Shown: one piece after another, positions 1 through 9,170 of the stretch
How positions within the stretch are numbered: position 1 is the first letter of the stretch
How the letters are laid out: each line of letters starts with the position of its first letter
Origin: Candidatus Thiodiazotropha endoloripes
GTDB lineage: Bacteria > Pseudomonadota > Gammaproteobacteria > Chromatiales > Chromatiaceae
Reading direction: 5' to 3'
DNA: 64,000 nt
Assembly: GCA_001709035.1 (NCBI GenBank)
Contig: LVKA01000026.1
Location: 62,001-126,000 of the forward strand
The notes under the pieces: generated by a model
Told to the model about the DNA's origin: nothing
What the model saw: the letters and a program-made list of their open reading frames with translations, nothing else
Databases searched by the model: none
Position numbers and translations under genes: made by a program

Positions 1-114
1 TGTTCAAACAATTAATAACCTGATGAGGGGAGTATTGATGCTTCCGGCACACCATGTGCAGGGTGACCTATATATCTGAACAACGATAATCACAAAACTT
101 GAGGAGACAGACTT

Positions 115-837
115 ATGGCACGTGTTGCGCTCGTGACTGGTGGTACCCGGGGTATTGGCGAGGCGATCAGCCTGGCACTGAAAGAGGCTGGTTATACTGT
201 GGCTGCAAATTATGGGGGTAATGATAAGGCGGCAGAGGCCTTCACCCAAGCTACCGGTATTCAGGCCTTTAAGTTTGATGTCAGTGACTTTGAGGCGGTA
301 GAAAAGGGAATCCAACAGATCGAACAGGACCTCGGGCCGGTCGATGTGCTGATCAACAATGCGGGCATTACCCGTGATGCAACCATGCACAAAATGTCCT
401 TTGAAAACTGGGACAAGGTGATTCAGACCAATCTTGCCTCCTGTTTCAACACCTGCCGTGCGGTGATCAATGGCATGCGTGAAAGAGGTTTCGGACGTAT
501 TGTCAATGTGGGTTCGGTGAACGGTCAGGCCGGACAATACGGTCAGGTGAACTATGCTGCAGCCAAGTCCGGCATTCATGGTTTTACCAAGGCACTGGCT
601 AAAGAGGGGGCCGCCAAAGGCATCACCGTCAATGCGGTGGCGCCAGGTTACGTCTCAACCGATATGGTCAGAGCGGTGCCGGAAGACGTTCTGGCTAAGA
701 TCATCAAGACCATCCCGGTAGGCCGACTGGGTGAACCGGAAGATATTGCCCGCTCAGTACTGTTTTTGGTTGCCGATGAGGCGGGCTTCATAACCGGATC
801 CACATTGTCGATAAACGGTGGGCAACACATGTACTGA
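115..837 (+). CDS. phaB: Acetoacetyl-CoA reductase (PhaB, SDR family)
   Basis: NADPH-dependent reduction of acetoacetyl-CoA to (R)-3-hydroxybutyryl-CoA, the second step of polyhydroxybutyrate synthesis in the cytoplasm. The 240-residue protein is a classical short-chain dehydrogenase: nucleotide-binding TGGTRGIG at residues 8-15, NNAG at 81-84, and catalytic Ser134, Tyr147 and Lys151 (YxxxK). The stretch SVNGQAGQYGQVNY is typical of PhaB rather than FabG. The ATG is preceded by GAGGAG at a good distance. No phaA or phaC lies in the window, though they could be to the left. FabG is the main alternative; PhaB is favoured by the active-site loop. Confidence 0.9.
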   Translation: MARVALVTGGTRGIGEAISLALKEAGYTVAANYGGNDKAAEAFTQATGIQAFKFDVSDFEAVEKGIQQIEQDLGPVDVLINNAGITRDATMHKMSFENWDKVIQTNLASCFNTCRAVINGMRERGFGRIVNVGSVNGQAGQYGQVNYAAAKSGIHGFTKALAKEGAAKGITVNAVAPGYVSTDMVRAVPEDVLAKIIKTIPVGRLGEPEDIARSVLFLVADEAGFITGSTLSINGGQHMY

Positions 838-1037
838 CGCCGGGCTTGTCTGGTGGTTTCAGTGTGGTATTGAAAAACTGACCATTGATGCCGCCAGCGC
901 CGCTCGCCCTGGATGAAGTTTCCCTTGATGCAGGGTGTAGGGTTGCAGAATCCTGCGGATATCGACCTTTGGCAAAGTTACCTTGCTGCAGCGCCTTGGG
1001 TCGGTAGGAGATTGCCGTATATCTGAACGCTATTTCA

Positions 1038-1201
1038 CTAGGGCCTGTTAAGACTAATCCATCAGGCCCAGCCCTTCGGGTTGCGCCTGACAAAGCGCCG
1101 CTCGTCTTTCATTTGGAATAACCAAACTACACTCCTCGCGCCTTGATTGGCACTTTTTCAGGCACAACAGGGCGTATTGGATTCGTGTTAATAGACCCTG
1201 G
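1038..1201. repeat. Dispersed inverted-repeat element, copy A (MITE-like)
   Basis: A 164-bp noncoding element in the phaB-chemoreceptor gap. Its left end CTAGGGCCTGTTAA and its right end (inverted) match the ends of the copy at 53909-54197; the right end agrees with that copy's left terminus at 28 of 34 positions. Inside are nested inverted arms at 1080-1099 and 1149-1168 (GTTGCGCCTGACAAAGCGCC against its inverted partner, 17 of 20). No protein is encoded. The architecture is that of a non-autonomous miniature transposable element. The rest of the 838-1323 gap shows nothing I recognise. Confidence 0.75.
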
Positions 1202-1323
1202 TTTATCTAATGTTTTTAGGCTCTTTGGAGGTTAAGTTTCAATCAATTCCGCCGTTATGTTAATGAGTAGAGCTGAAATGATTTATTTGGGTTCTAATTC
1301 ATAACATCAAGAACTAGCGTGCC

Positions 1324-2898
1324 ATGAAAATCAATACTCCAGTCACCGATCGAAACGTTGATGTCCGTAATGATCAAATCATTTTATCGACCACGGATCT
1401 CAAGGGCAGTATCACCTATATCAATCAGGATTTTGTTGATATCAGTGGATTTCAGAATGATGAACTGATTGGTAAAAATCACAACATCATCCGGCATCCG
1501 GACATGCCGCCCGCCGCATTCGAGGAGCTGTGGACAAAGATCAAAGCGGGCAAGCCGTGGATGGGAATTGTCAAGAACCGTTGTAAGAACGGGGACCATT
1601 ATTGGATCGACGCCTTTGTCATGCCAATTCTCAAGGATGGTGCCGTGGTGGAGTATCAGTCGGTGCGTTACCGGGCAAAATCCGATTGGATCAATCGGGC
1701 CAAACCGATCTACAAAGCACTGCTCGATGGAAAAGCCTTTAAACAGGGTTTGTTCTCCCGCCTTTCTTTGACCAACAAACTGATTTCTGGAAATCTATTG
1801 GCATTGATTCCGGTGCTGTTGACCATGTTGGTGCCGGGCTTGAGCGCCTTCAGTCCACTGGGGCTGCTGGTTACTGCATTGCTCTCGATTGCAATCAACT
1901 GGTCTTTGCTTGGTGCCTTCAGGAAACTGGTGCAACGATCCCAGGAGATTGTTGATCAACCGGTGATGCGACATATCTACACCGGATCGGACGATCAGAC
2001 CGCTCAGGTGGAACTGGCATTGAAGATGTATGAATCCCAGATCAATGCAATTGTCGGGCGGATGACCGATGCCACCCAGAAAATGCATATTGTGGCCGAT
2101 ATCAATGTGCAAACCTCACAACAAACCCGGCAGGGGATGGATGCTCAACAGAATGAGCTGACTCAGGTTGCGACCGCCATGACCGAGATGGCTGCCACGG
2201 TACAGGAGATTGCTGCCAATGCCTCGGCGGCGGCCGACTCAACCCGTATCGGGCAGAAACAGGCGGGTAGCGGCAAGGAGGTTGTGGAAAAGACGATCAA
2301 TGCCATCAATGTCCTGGCAGTGGATATTCAGCATACCTCAGAAGTGATCCAGAAACTGTCCACCCACAGTGAAGAGATCGCCAAGATTCTGGAAGTGATC
2401 AAGGGTATTGCGGAACAGACCAATCTGCTTGCCCTGAATGCCGCCATCGAGGCTGCAAGAGCTGGTGAGAATGGTCGAGGCTTTGCTGTTGTGGCCGATG
2501 AGGTCCGAACCCTGGCGAGCCGCACCACGGAATCCGCCAGAGAGATCGAGGAGATGATTGAGCTGTTGCAGAATGGCAGTAAAGAGGCGGTCGGCGCGAT
2601 GGACAAGAATCGTGAGAAAGCGGAATCGAGTGTCGATCTGGCTGCCAAGGCGGGGGAGGCCCTGGAAGCGATCTCCGGTGCAATCGATACGATCACCGAG
2701 ATGAACACGCAGATTGAAACCGCCTCGGAAGAGCAGAGCACCGTAGCTGAAGAGATGAACAAGAATGTGCTCAATATCAGTCATGTGGCCGACAGTACGG
2801 CGGTTGATGCAAAACAGGTTGATGAAAAGACCCGTGAGACCCTGGGCACCATTGAACAGCTCAGCCATCTGGTGGGGCAGTTCATGCATAAAGGTTGA
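1324..2898 (+). CDS. Aer-like PAS-domain methyl-accepting chemotaxis protein
   Basis: Membrane chemoreceptor, probably an aerotaxis or redox sensor. Residues about 15-115 form a PAS domain of the Aer type ([37 protein letters not shown]), which in E. coli Aer binds FAD. A hydrophobic hairpin follows (about 154-174 and 178-198) with almost no periplasmic loop, again as in Aer. The rest is a cytoplasmic MCP signalling coiled coil whose tip, [16 protein letters not shown], lies at about 367-382 and is the CheA/CheW contact. The chosen ATG has no strong Shine-Dalgarno sequence. It sits alone, with no che genes nearby. Ligand is inferred, not visible. Confidence 0.88.
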   Translation: MKINTPVTDRNVDVRNDQIILSTTDLKGSITYINQDFVDISGFQNDELIGKNHNIIRHPDMPPAAFEELWTKIKAGKPWMGIVKNRCKNGDHYWIDAFVMPILKDGAVVEYQSVRYRAKSDWINRAKPIYKALLDGKAFKQGLFSRLSLTNKLISGNLLALIPVLLTMLVPGLSAFSPLGLLVTALLSIAINWSLLGAFRKLVQRSQEIVDQPVMRHIYTGSDDQTAQVELALKMYESQINAIVGRMTDATQKMHIVADINVQTSQQTRQGMDAQQNELTQVATAMTEMAATVQEIAANASAAADSTRIGQKQAGSGKEVVEKTINAINVLAVDIQHTSEVIQKLSTHSEEIAKILEVIKGIAEQTNLLALNAAIEAARAGENGRGFAVVADEVRTLASRTTESAREIEEMIELLQNGSKEAVGAMDKNREKAESSVDLAAKAGEALEAISGAIDTITEMNTQIETASEEQSTVAEEMNKNVLNISHVADSTAVDAKQVDEKTRETLGTIEQLSHLVGQFMHKG

Positions 2899-3222
2899 TC
2901 TTACTGGCCTGGATTTGCTCTTCTTGGCCCAGTTGCAATCTTAGTTATCGCATTGGAAACAGATGAAGTAAATCGTCTGGTCTGTAGCTCATACAGGAAC
3001 TTCTCTGTTACTGTACTGAGAACTGTCCTGATGTAATGAGAATCGACTAAGCTCGGAACTCAGCCGGATTTCATTCTGGCCATCTGGACATTTCATCGAT
3101 TCTCCGCAATATTCAGCAAAATATCAGTTTGTTACGCTAGACTCAGATACAGGGTGCTTACCTATCTGAGTATTCAGAGTCAAAAGCAGCTAGTGTTATA
3201 AATCTGACCCAAGATCACGATT
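2899..3222. other. Intergenic region upstream of the response regulator
   Basis: A 324-bp gap between the chemoreceptor and the two-component operon. I see no gene, no convincing terminator after the chemoreceptor, and no promoter with good boxes and spacing, although a promoter for the operon must lie here or further upstream. Confidence 0.4.
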
Positions 3223-3888
3223 GTGAAAATACTATTGGTAGAAGATTCCGTACGTCTGCAGCGTTCACTATCTGCCGGCCTCAAAAGGCATGGATTTTCT
3301 GTGGATCAGGCATTTGATGGTGAACAGGCGCTGAGCTACATAAGACATAATCGATATGACACGATTCTACTCGATTTAGTGTTACCTAAGATCGATGGTT
3401 TGAATGTGCTGTCAACCCTGCGTAATGAGGGCAATAATGACCAAGTGCTGATCCTGTCAGCTAATGACCAAACGGAAGATCGGATACGCGGTTTGGATCT
3501 TGGTGCGGATGACTATATGGTTAAGCCTTTTTCATTCGATGAACTGGTTTCCCGTCTTCGGGCATTGAACAGGCGTCACTCCGGCATAAAGAATCCTGTT
3601 CTTGATATATCAGGTGTTAAAATAGATACAGTGTCGCGCCTGGTAAGCTTCAACGAACAGGTAGTCAATCTTACGCCGCATGAGTTTAAATTACTGGACT
3701 ATCTTGCCCACAGGAGAGGGCGTGTATTTTCTCATGATCAACTCATTGATCAGCTATACGATGCGGCCAGCTACGTAACACGCAATGCTGTTGAAGCCCA
3801 TATCAGTTCGTTACGAAAACGTCTGAAGGAATCCGGTGCGCCAGGGCTTGTGAAAACAAGACGCGGTTTTGGTTATTTGGTTGAATAG
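3223..3888 (+). CDS. OmpR/PhoB-family response regulator
   Basis: DNA-binding response regulator of 221 residues. The receiver domain has the acidic pocket Glu7/Asp8, phospho-acceptor Asp51 (LLDLVLP) and Lys101 (MVKPFSF). The C-terminal half is a winged helix of the OmpR type (LTPHEFKLLDYL ... RKRLKE ... TRRGFGYLV). The start is GTG. It is followed after 6 nt by the cognate kinase, so the pair is one operon. Likely targets are the neighbouring outer-membrane and PepSY genes, but this is inferred from position only. Confidence 0.92.
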   Translation: MKILLVEDSVRLQRSLSAGLKRHGFSVDQAFDGEQALSYIRHNRYDTILLDLVLPKIDGLNVLSTLRNEGNNDQVLILSANDQTEDRIRGLDLGADDYMVKPFSFDELVSRLRALNRRHSGIKNPVLDISGVKIDTVSRLVSFNEQVVNLTPHEFKLLDYLAHRRGRVFSHDQLIDQLYDAASYVTRNAVEAHISSLRKRLKESGAPGLVKTRRGFGYLVE

Positions 3889-3894
3889 ATTCCC

Positions 3895-5322
3895 GTGAAA
3901 TCGATCCGCAGCAGGCTAAATCTTACAATTATCAGCACCTTGGTGTTGATTTTGTCGCTAACCGCGGTATTTCTCTATTTTCGTATCTCACAACATGTGA
4001 TCAAGGTTTATGACAGTGCCTTGTATGACAAAGCCAATGCGTTGATTTCCCTGACCGAGCTCGATGAAGAGGGTCTGGAATTCGATTTTTCCGAAGATGG
4101 TGTGATGAGTGAGTTCGAACTGGGGGAGCATGCACACTACTATCAGCTTTGGGAACTTGGCCGTGATTTATTGATTAAATCCCCGTCGCTTATGGACTCA
4201 GATCTGCCATTGACAGGAATTGCCCTGGGAAAACACCATTTTGCTGATCTTACTCTGCCGGACGGCCGTGCAGGCCGTCTGATAGAGATCAATTTTGTGC
4301 CTCGTGTCGAGATGGATGATGAAGAGGAAATTGTTGAAATTCCGCAGCCGAAACCGATCTCCATGGTCTATGCCCGTGAACGAAAAAAACTTGACGACAC
4401 ACTATTCGCAATTGGAGTGACCATTTTCAGTATTGTCGTTATTGTACTTCTGGCAACTGCACTGCTGGTTTGGCATCTGGTAGGTAGAGGGCTGTTGCCA
4501 CTCTCGACATTGGCCAGGCAGGTGAGTGAAATCGATGAATCGAGCTTGAGTGCGCGACTGCGTCAACCAGGTAATCAGAGTCTTGAGATTACACCAATTG
4601 TTGACCAGTTAAATCATCTTCTGCAGAGACTGCAATCTGCTTTTGAGCGGGAAAAGCGTTTTTCATCCAATGTTGCTCATGAGTTACGTACCCCACTCTC
4701 TGAACTGAGGACTCTTTCAGAAGTTGCACAGATGATGCCGGAAGACAGGCAGCAACTCATCAAGTTCTTCAAGGATGTGGGAGAGATATCCAACCAGATG
4801 GAGAAGGTTGTTATCACAATGCTCGAATTGGCAAGATCGGACGCTGGCCTATTACATAGTGATCCCGAAGAGATCAAACTGTCGGCCATTTGCGACTCAG
4901 TTTGGCAGATGGCGATTAATGATTATGGTTTTGGCAAGAAGCTGGTCAAACATATTCCTGATGGTCTGATCATCTCCACAGATCGCGAAAAATTTTCGAT
5001 GATACTCAGCAATATTTTTGTCAATGCGATCAGCTACAGTCCAGAAGAGGCGGAGATCGAATTGAGCGTGGAAATTCACAGTGAGAACTTGGTTATCAAG
5101 GTCAAGAATATGGCGACAGACTTGAGGCCAGAGGATATCGTACACATGAAAGATCGTTTCTGGCGTAAGAATAAATCACAAGGTGAAACCAGTCATTCTG
5201 GCCTGGGGCTGACATTGGTCTATGCATTGGCCAGAATTCTGAAACTTGATATTAGCCTGGATCTTGATAACCAGAGTATTTTTATGATTACGATCTCTGG
5301 CGTACCGCTGGTAGTGGAATAA
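3895..5322 (+). CDS. Sensor histidine kinase, partner of the upstream regulator
   Basis: Membrane sensor kinase of 475 residues starting at GTG. First membrane helix at about 8-28, an acidic periplasmic domain to about 165, second helix at about 170-196, a HAMP linker, then a HisKA domain with phospho-acceptor His262 (NVAHELRTPLSE) and a HATPase domain with N-box Asn373 and Asn377. Oddity: at the place of the usual DxGxG box (about 405-411) the sequence reads NMATDLR, so the ATP-lid glycines are missing, while the later GLGLTLV box is intact. This is known in some kinase subfamilies, but nucleotide binding could be altered. The periplasmic segment carries a run of acids (MDDEEEIVEIP) just before helix 2. 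Confidence 0.9.
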   Translation: MKSIRSRLNLTIISTLVLILSLTAVFLYFRISQHVIKVYDSALYDKANALISLTELDEEGLEFDFSEDGVMSEFELGEHAHYYQLWELGRDLLIKSPSLMDSDLPLTGIALGKHHFADLTLPDGRAGRLIEINFVPRVEMDDEEEIVEIPQPKPISMVYARERKKLDDTLFAIGVTIFSIVVIVLLATALLVWHLVGRGLLPLSTLARQVSEIDESSLSARLRQPGNQSLEITPIVDQLNHLLQRLQSAFEREKRFSSNVAHELRTPLSELRTLSEVAQMMPEDRQQLIKFFKDVGEISNQMEKVVITMLELARSDAGLLHSDPEEIKLSAICDSVWQMAINDYGFGKKLVKHIPDGLIISTDREKFSMILSNIFVNAISYSPEEAEIELSVEIHSENLVIKVKNMATDLRPEDIVHMKDRFWRKNKSQGETSHSGLGLTLVYALARILKLDISLDLDNQSIFMITISGVPLVVE

Positions 5323-5372
5323 CGGCTCGCTGGTAAACTTCAGCAGCTGATAGATAAACGTATTGACAGTAA

Positions 5373-6719
5373 TTAGTGAAATTTATAGACAAAGTCGATG
5401 CCAATAAAATCAAGGTGTTTTTCAGGGTACTCGGCAAATGCTCTGCCAGGCTTGAATTTGGCGTAAGTGAAAAACAGTTCGAGGGTTTCTTCATGCTCTA
5501 TGCTGAGGATAAGATCCAGCTCTGTACCTAGATGTCGACTGTTACCGGAAGGCTCCACTTCAATACTGGCATTGCGTATCTCATCGGACAACACCTCCTG
5601 CTTGTAGTCAAATCGCATTAAATCTACTGCCATATCCTCAGCAAACCGCCATTGTAGGCCGATCATGTCAACTTTAAGGTTGGATAATTCCGGCTGAAAC
5701 AGTTCACCATAGGATTCAAAGTCACCTTGCAATCCTGTCTGGCGGTATGATTTGTTGTCTCGATCGTCCAGGTTTGCATCGCCAGAGCCTCGGGCGCCTG
5801 CAATGATCAACGATAACTGGTCATATACGTAGGGCGTCCAGCGTAGCAAGTAGCCGCTGGCGGATGCATCAACATCTTCACGCTTCAGTTCGCTGACCTC
5901 GATAACATCTGCGGAGAGCTCTTCAAACTCATAAAGTGTCGATCTGCCGTGTATCTCAGCGTAGTGCAGCTCTAAATCAATCTCTCCAATCAACTCAATT
6001 TCGATATCTGCAACATAACTGAGTCCCTGCCAGGTCAGGTCTGCGTCCTCTTCATCAATTCTTGAAAACTCCTCAGAGTCACCGATGTGAGGTGTTGATG
6101 AGTTATCATTCTGTTTGAGGTAATAAAAGTTAAGAATCTGTCCATCGAAGAGCTCCCAACTCATACTAAGGACCAGTCGTTGAATCTCATCCATTTCAGG
6201 ATCGATAAAATCTTCATCGGTGGATTCCACCACCTGCTGCTCAGCTATGGCAACAAATGCCTCGAGGTCTTCATACCACATCTGGAGACTGATGAGATCC
6301 AATTCGTCATCCCACCAGGACCACCAGTGGCTGATACTCTCATATTCGACACGACCGAGTTTTAATTCAGAATCAATGACATCACCGAACAAGTAGGCAA
6401 TGCCGATCTCTCTGAACTCCAATCCTGAGTGGTTGGTTTTAATGTCTGCGTTTTTTATAATTTCGCTTTCATCAATCAGCGCGCCAGTGAAGAATAGACT
6501 GAACTGATCATCATGGCGGTATTCCAAGTCAAACTCGATTTCCCTGTCCTGCTCTAAAAGTTTATTGTTCAGGTCGTCTGTGCCAAGGCTTAATCCATCT
6601 AATACGTTGAATTCGATGCCAATTTCAATGTCACTGTAAAGCTGGCCACTATTTTCGGCAGTAGCCGGTGATAGATGGAAAAGGCAGGTAAAAATCGTGT
6701 ACGGAAGTAGTCGCCGCAA
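5373..6719 (-). CDS. AlgE-like outer-membrane beta-barrel protein (alginate export family)
   Basis: Secreted 448-residue protein with a signal peptide of about 21 residues ending in PATA. The body is a series of alternating amphipathic strands rich in Asp/Glu and aromatics, and it ends in an aromatic-flanked strand (GIDFVYKFH), as outer-membrane barrels do. The C-terminal pattern GTELDLILSI...TLELFFTYAKFKPG resembles alginate-export (AlgE/Alginate_exp) porins. It converges on the sensor kinase, leaving 50 bp between stop codons. No alginate biosynthesis genes are present, so an alginate role should not be assumed. It may be a regulated porin for another acidic or metal substrate. Confidence 0.7.
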   Translation of the reverse strand: MRRLLPYTIFTCLFHLSPATAENSGQLYSDIEIGIEFNVLDGLSLGTDDLNNKLLEQDREIEFDLEYRHDDQFSLFFTGALIDESEIIKNADIKTNHSGLEFREIGIAYLFGDVIDSELKLGRVEYESISHWWSWWDDELDLISLQMWYEDLEAFVAIAEQQVVESTDEDFIDPEMDEIQRLVLSMSWELFDGQILNFYYLKQNDNSSTPHIGDSEEFSRIDEEDADLTWQGLSYVADIEIELIGEIDLELHYAEIHGRSTLYEFEELSADVIEVSELKREDVDASASGYLLRWTPYVYDQLSLIIAGARGSGDANLDDRDNKSYRQTGLQGDFESYGELFQPELSNLKVDMIGLQWRFAEDMAVDLMRFDYKQEVLSDEIRNASIEVEPSGNSRHLGTELDLILSIEHEETLELFFTYAKFKPGRAFAEYPEKHLDFIGIDFVYKFH

Positions 6720-6881
6720 TGCTCATTCCTCAGGTTATCTTCAGATAGATGAAATAAACTCTCCAGGAACTATGTGGCTGGTAGGCCTGTGTCTCTAGCT
6801 GGTATTGGATCAGCAGTTGTCCGATTCTTATTGTATGGGGGTGTTATTCGAATAGATAGAGCATAACAAAAACAATCTTTT

Positions 6882-6923
6882 ATAAAAACAAAAAGTGCCG
6901 CTGATCGACGCATTAATCAGTGG
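6882..6923 (-). terminator. Rho-independent terminator of the PepSY gene
   Basis: On the minus strand an 8-bp stem (CCACTGAT pairing with ATCAGCGG, one G-U) is followed by CACTTTTTGTTTTTAT. It lies about 60 bp past the PepSY stop codon and before the AlgE-like gene, so those two leftward genes are probably separate transcripts. Confidence 0.65.
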
Positions 6924-6985
6924 TTTGGCCAGCTATTCTCTATCATTATTGAAATGGCATGCATAGTCGCCGGCTCAATAGCTTT

Positions 6986-7231
6986 TCAATCGTCGATGTC
7001 GACTTTGAGTATCGTGCCATCAAGCTCAATGATGGCTTCAAGTCTCTTCCCTTCGTGCACAAAGTCGACTTCATAGACCTTCTCTCCCTTATAGGTTTCT
7101 TTTTCAACTTCAGTAATTCTCGCACCAGGATAGGCTCCCTCGACGATCTTTCTTACATCACTTTTACTGATTGCTAGAGCGTGACTTGTAAAAATTGAAA
7201 GTCCGATGAGGAGCAGGAGGGTGATTTTCAT
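6986..7231 (-). CDS. Periplasmic PepSY-domain protein
   Basis: Small exported protein of 81 residues: signal peptide (MKITLLLLIGLSIFTSHALA) followed by one PepSY-like domain (SDVRKIVEGAYPGARITEVE ... VYEVDFVHEGKRLEAIIELDG). The start chosen is the internal ATG with GGAAG upstream; the frame extends 10 codons further, but that would put charged residues before the signal peptide. PepSY proteins are periplasmic inhibitory or sensory modules and often lie beside two-component systems, as here. It diverges from the secreted protein gene at 7391. Confidence 0.8.
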   Translation of the reverse strand: MKITLLLLIGLSIFTSHALAISKSDVRKIVEGAYPGARITEVEKETYKGEKVYEVDFVHEGKRLEAIIELDGTILKVDIDD

Positions 7232-7390
7232 ATGTGGCTTCCTAATAAAAGTTTTCGACAACAGAGGAGCGAAAGTTAATTAAATTCAGTCAAATTTCAG
7301 TTTTCCATCAGCCTAACTTCAGATCGAGAGTAGAAAATATCTTATGCATGGAGCATGAAAATATCAATTAACAACAGAGGAGAATATCAG

Positions 7391-8152
7391 ATGAAGCAAG
7401 TAACACTACCCCTATACCTTGTTACTGCAGGCTTTATTCTAGCGTCAACTCACACCATTGCCGGTGACGATGTGCCATTTGATGAAGCTGAGCTTTTTTT
7501 CGAGCTAAACGACACCGATGGTGATTTGGGTATTCACGGCAAGGTTGACGGTGATGAGTGGAAACGCCTTCAAATTGAGGATCCATATGATCGTCGCATG
7601 ATGTCGGTACGGGCTAACGGGCGCCTCAAACGACAGGGAATCACAGAGCTCTTTTTCGAGAGTGCTGAACCGACATTTGATGAGTTGGACCCTACGAATT
7701 TCTTTAAAAGATTCCCGGAAGGTATCTATGAGATAGAGGGTGTCACTCTGGATGGGGAGGAACGAGAAAACGAGGTCTTTCTGTCACATGTCATTCCCGC
7801 TGCACCAAATAACGTGACCATTAATGGTGTGCCGGCGGCTGAGGATTGTGACGTAGAGCTGCTACCTGTTGTGACTGCGCCTGTAACCCTCGCCTGGGCA
7901 CCTGTAGTTGATTCACATGCCTGGCTGGGAAAGGGTGGTAATGTTGAGGTGCGTTACTACGAGGTTGTTGTCGAGATCGATGATACCGATTACAAATCAA
8001 CCAGTATCATTCCTGGTAATCTGACACAGTGGACCGTATCCGATATGAATTTTTTCACACTGTCAGAGGAGGGTGAATATAAGTTTGAGATTCTTGTCAG
8101 GGCGGAGAGTGGGAATAAATCCGCTGTTGAAAGCTGCTTTATTGTTGAATAG
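7391..8152 (+). CDS. Secreted acidic protein of unknown function
   Basis: Not recognised with certainty. The 253-residue product has a signal peptide (cleavage near THTIAG), then a long acidic N-terminal domain including an NDTDGDLGIHGKVDGDEW segment that resembles a calcium-binding loop. The C-terminal half (about 145-253) looks like a fibronectin type III/Ig-like beta sandwich (PVTLAWAPVVDSHAWLG ... VRYYEVVVEI ... YKFEILVRAESGNKSA). The start is the ATG with GAGGAG about 10 nt upstream; an earlier in-frame ATG at 7355 lacks one. It is followed after 44 bp by the HEAT-repeat gene and is likely co-transcribed with it. Confidence 0.6.
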   Translation: MKQVTLPLYLVTAGFILASTHTIAGDDVPFDEAELFFELNDTDGDLGIHGKVDGDEWKRLQIEDPYDRRMMSVRANGRLKRQGITELFFESAEPTFDELDPTNFFKRFPEGIYEIEGVTLDGEERENEVFLSHVIPAAPNNVTINGVPAAEDCDVELLPVVTAPVTLAWAPVVDSHAWLGKGGNVEVRYYEVVVEIDDTDYKSTSIIPGNLTQWTVSDMNFFTLSEEGEYKFEILVRAESGNKSAVESCFIVE

Positions 8153-8169
8153 TTATTATTAACCCGAAC

Positions 8170-8187
8170 CCCTCCCGTCAGGGAGGG
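8170..8187 (+). promoter_or_regulatory. Hairpin covering the ribosome binding site of the HEAT gene
   Basis: CCCTCCC (8170-8176), loop GTCA, GGGAGGG (8181-8187). The 3' arm is also the only Shine-Dalgarno sequence for the GTG start at 8197, so a folded message would hide it. There is no T-run, so it is not a simple terminator. Confidence 0.45.
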
Positions 8188-8196
8188 TGTTGCTAG

Positions 8197-8976
8197 GTGA
8201 ACAAAACCACAATGAACGTAACTCAAACTCTCCTATTGATACTGTTTTCACTTGGTGCTGCTTCTTGGTTTTACAATTCTCAGAGTAACAAAATAGAAGT
8301 TGGGACTGATCAGGCTACAGAACAAGAAATTTTTAAGACCACTGTAGAGAAAACTGTTTTATCAGAAATAACTCAATTGCAAACTGCTTCCACTCCTGAA
8401 GCATCTGACTCATCGGCTATCGTCAGCCGGTATCCTACAGAAGAAATGATTGGCGTTGATTATGAATCGATAGAGATACTGGTAGAAGAAAAGACACCTG
8501 ATGATAATACGATTGAAGAGTTAAAACGCTTATTAAGCCATAGTGATCCAACCCGGCGTCTTGCTTCAGTTTATGCAATTGGCGAATATAAGAGTCATGA
8601 TGCCATCACAGATCTTATGCAAGCCCTATATGATCCTGACCCGCGCGTCAGAGTGGCCGCTGTTGAGTCACTCGCGATGCTGAGTCATGACACTGAGATT
8701 GGCTATCTGGAGCCTGCACTCTATGATTCTGACAATCATGTGAGAATAACGGCTGTATGGGCCATCGCAGATGTTGAAAATGAACAAGGTATTTATCTGT
8801 TGGCGCCACTGTTGTCTGACAGCAGTGCGGAGATTCGAATTAACGTCGTGGCAGCACTGGGTGAAATTGGTGACACAGCATCAATACACTACCTTGAGAA
8901 CCAGCTGAATGATACTGATGAAAGGGTACGTTGGAGTGCGGCTGAGATTTTGAAGGAAATTGCAGCCGATTATTGA
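8197..8976 (+). CDS. Membrane-anchored HEAT-repeat protein
   Basis: 259 residues beginning with GTG (GGGAGGG 9 nt upstream; an ATG five codons later is the alternative). One N-terminal hydrophobic helix (about 7-26) anchors or exports the protein. After a Thr/Ser/Glu-rich linker to about 100, five HEAT/PBS-lyase-type repeats follow, each with a DxxxxVRxxAxxAL-like core (for example PDPRVRVAAVESLAML and NDTDERVRWSAAEIL). Such repeats are protein-protein scaffolds. Placed in the periplasm it could work with the preceding secreted protein. Substrate and partner are unknown. Confidence 0.75.
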   Translation: MNKTTMNVTQTLLLILFSLGAASWFYNSQSNKIEVGTDQATEQEIFKTTVEKTVLSEITQLQTASTPEASDSSAIVSRYPTEEMIGVDYESIEILVEEKTPDDNTIEELKRLLSHSDPTRRLASVYAIGEYKSHDAITDLMQALYDPDPRVRVAAVESLAMLSHDTEIGYLEPALYDSDNHVRITAVWAIADVENEQGIYLLAPLLSDSSAEIRINVVAALGEIGDTASIHYLENQLNDTDERVRWSAAEILKEIAADY

Positions 8977-9052
8977 AGGCGTCTGCTGAATAAACACACG
9001 ACTGGCCTGATGTTGTATCTGTAAGCCAGGCTGAATTCACTTTGGAAATAGT

Positions 9053-9128
9053 TGGTGGGCGCAACAGGGATCGAACCTGTGACCTCTGCAATGTGACTGC
9101 AGCGCTCTCCCAGCTGAGCTATGCGCCC
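9053..9128 (-). tRNA. tRNA-Val (CAC)
   Basis: Full cloverleaf on the minus strand, with acceptor GGGCGCA/TGCGCCC and encoded CCA. D-arm AGCTCAGCTGGGAGAGC; anticodon stem CTGCA/TGCAG around loop GTCACAT, giving anticodon CAC (reads GUG); T-arm with GGTTCGATCC. Loop position 32 is G, which is unusual. Confidence 0.93.
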
Positions 9129-9141
9129 GACGTGGTGACGC

Positions 9142-9170
9142 ATTCTAGATCTACAGCCACTTGACGTCAA
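9142..9170 (-). promoter_or_regulatory. Promoter of tRNA-Val
   Basis: Minus strand: -35 TTGACG (9165-9170), 17-bp spacer, -10 TAGAAT (9142-9147), followed by a GC-rich discriminator (GCGTCACC) just before the tRNA. Both boxes match sigma-70 at 5 of 6 positions. The GC-rich discriminator is typical of stringently controlled stable-RNA promoters. Confidence 0.7.

Noticed and set aside
4-579. Long open frame on the minus strand opposite phaB
   Set aside because: It is the antisense shadow of a well-supported SDR gene, with no recognisable domain and no ribosome binding site.
5373-6719. Calling the AlgE-like gene part of an alginate operon
   Set aside because: No alg8/alg44/algD or other polymer genes are in the window; only the barrel pattern is supported.
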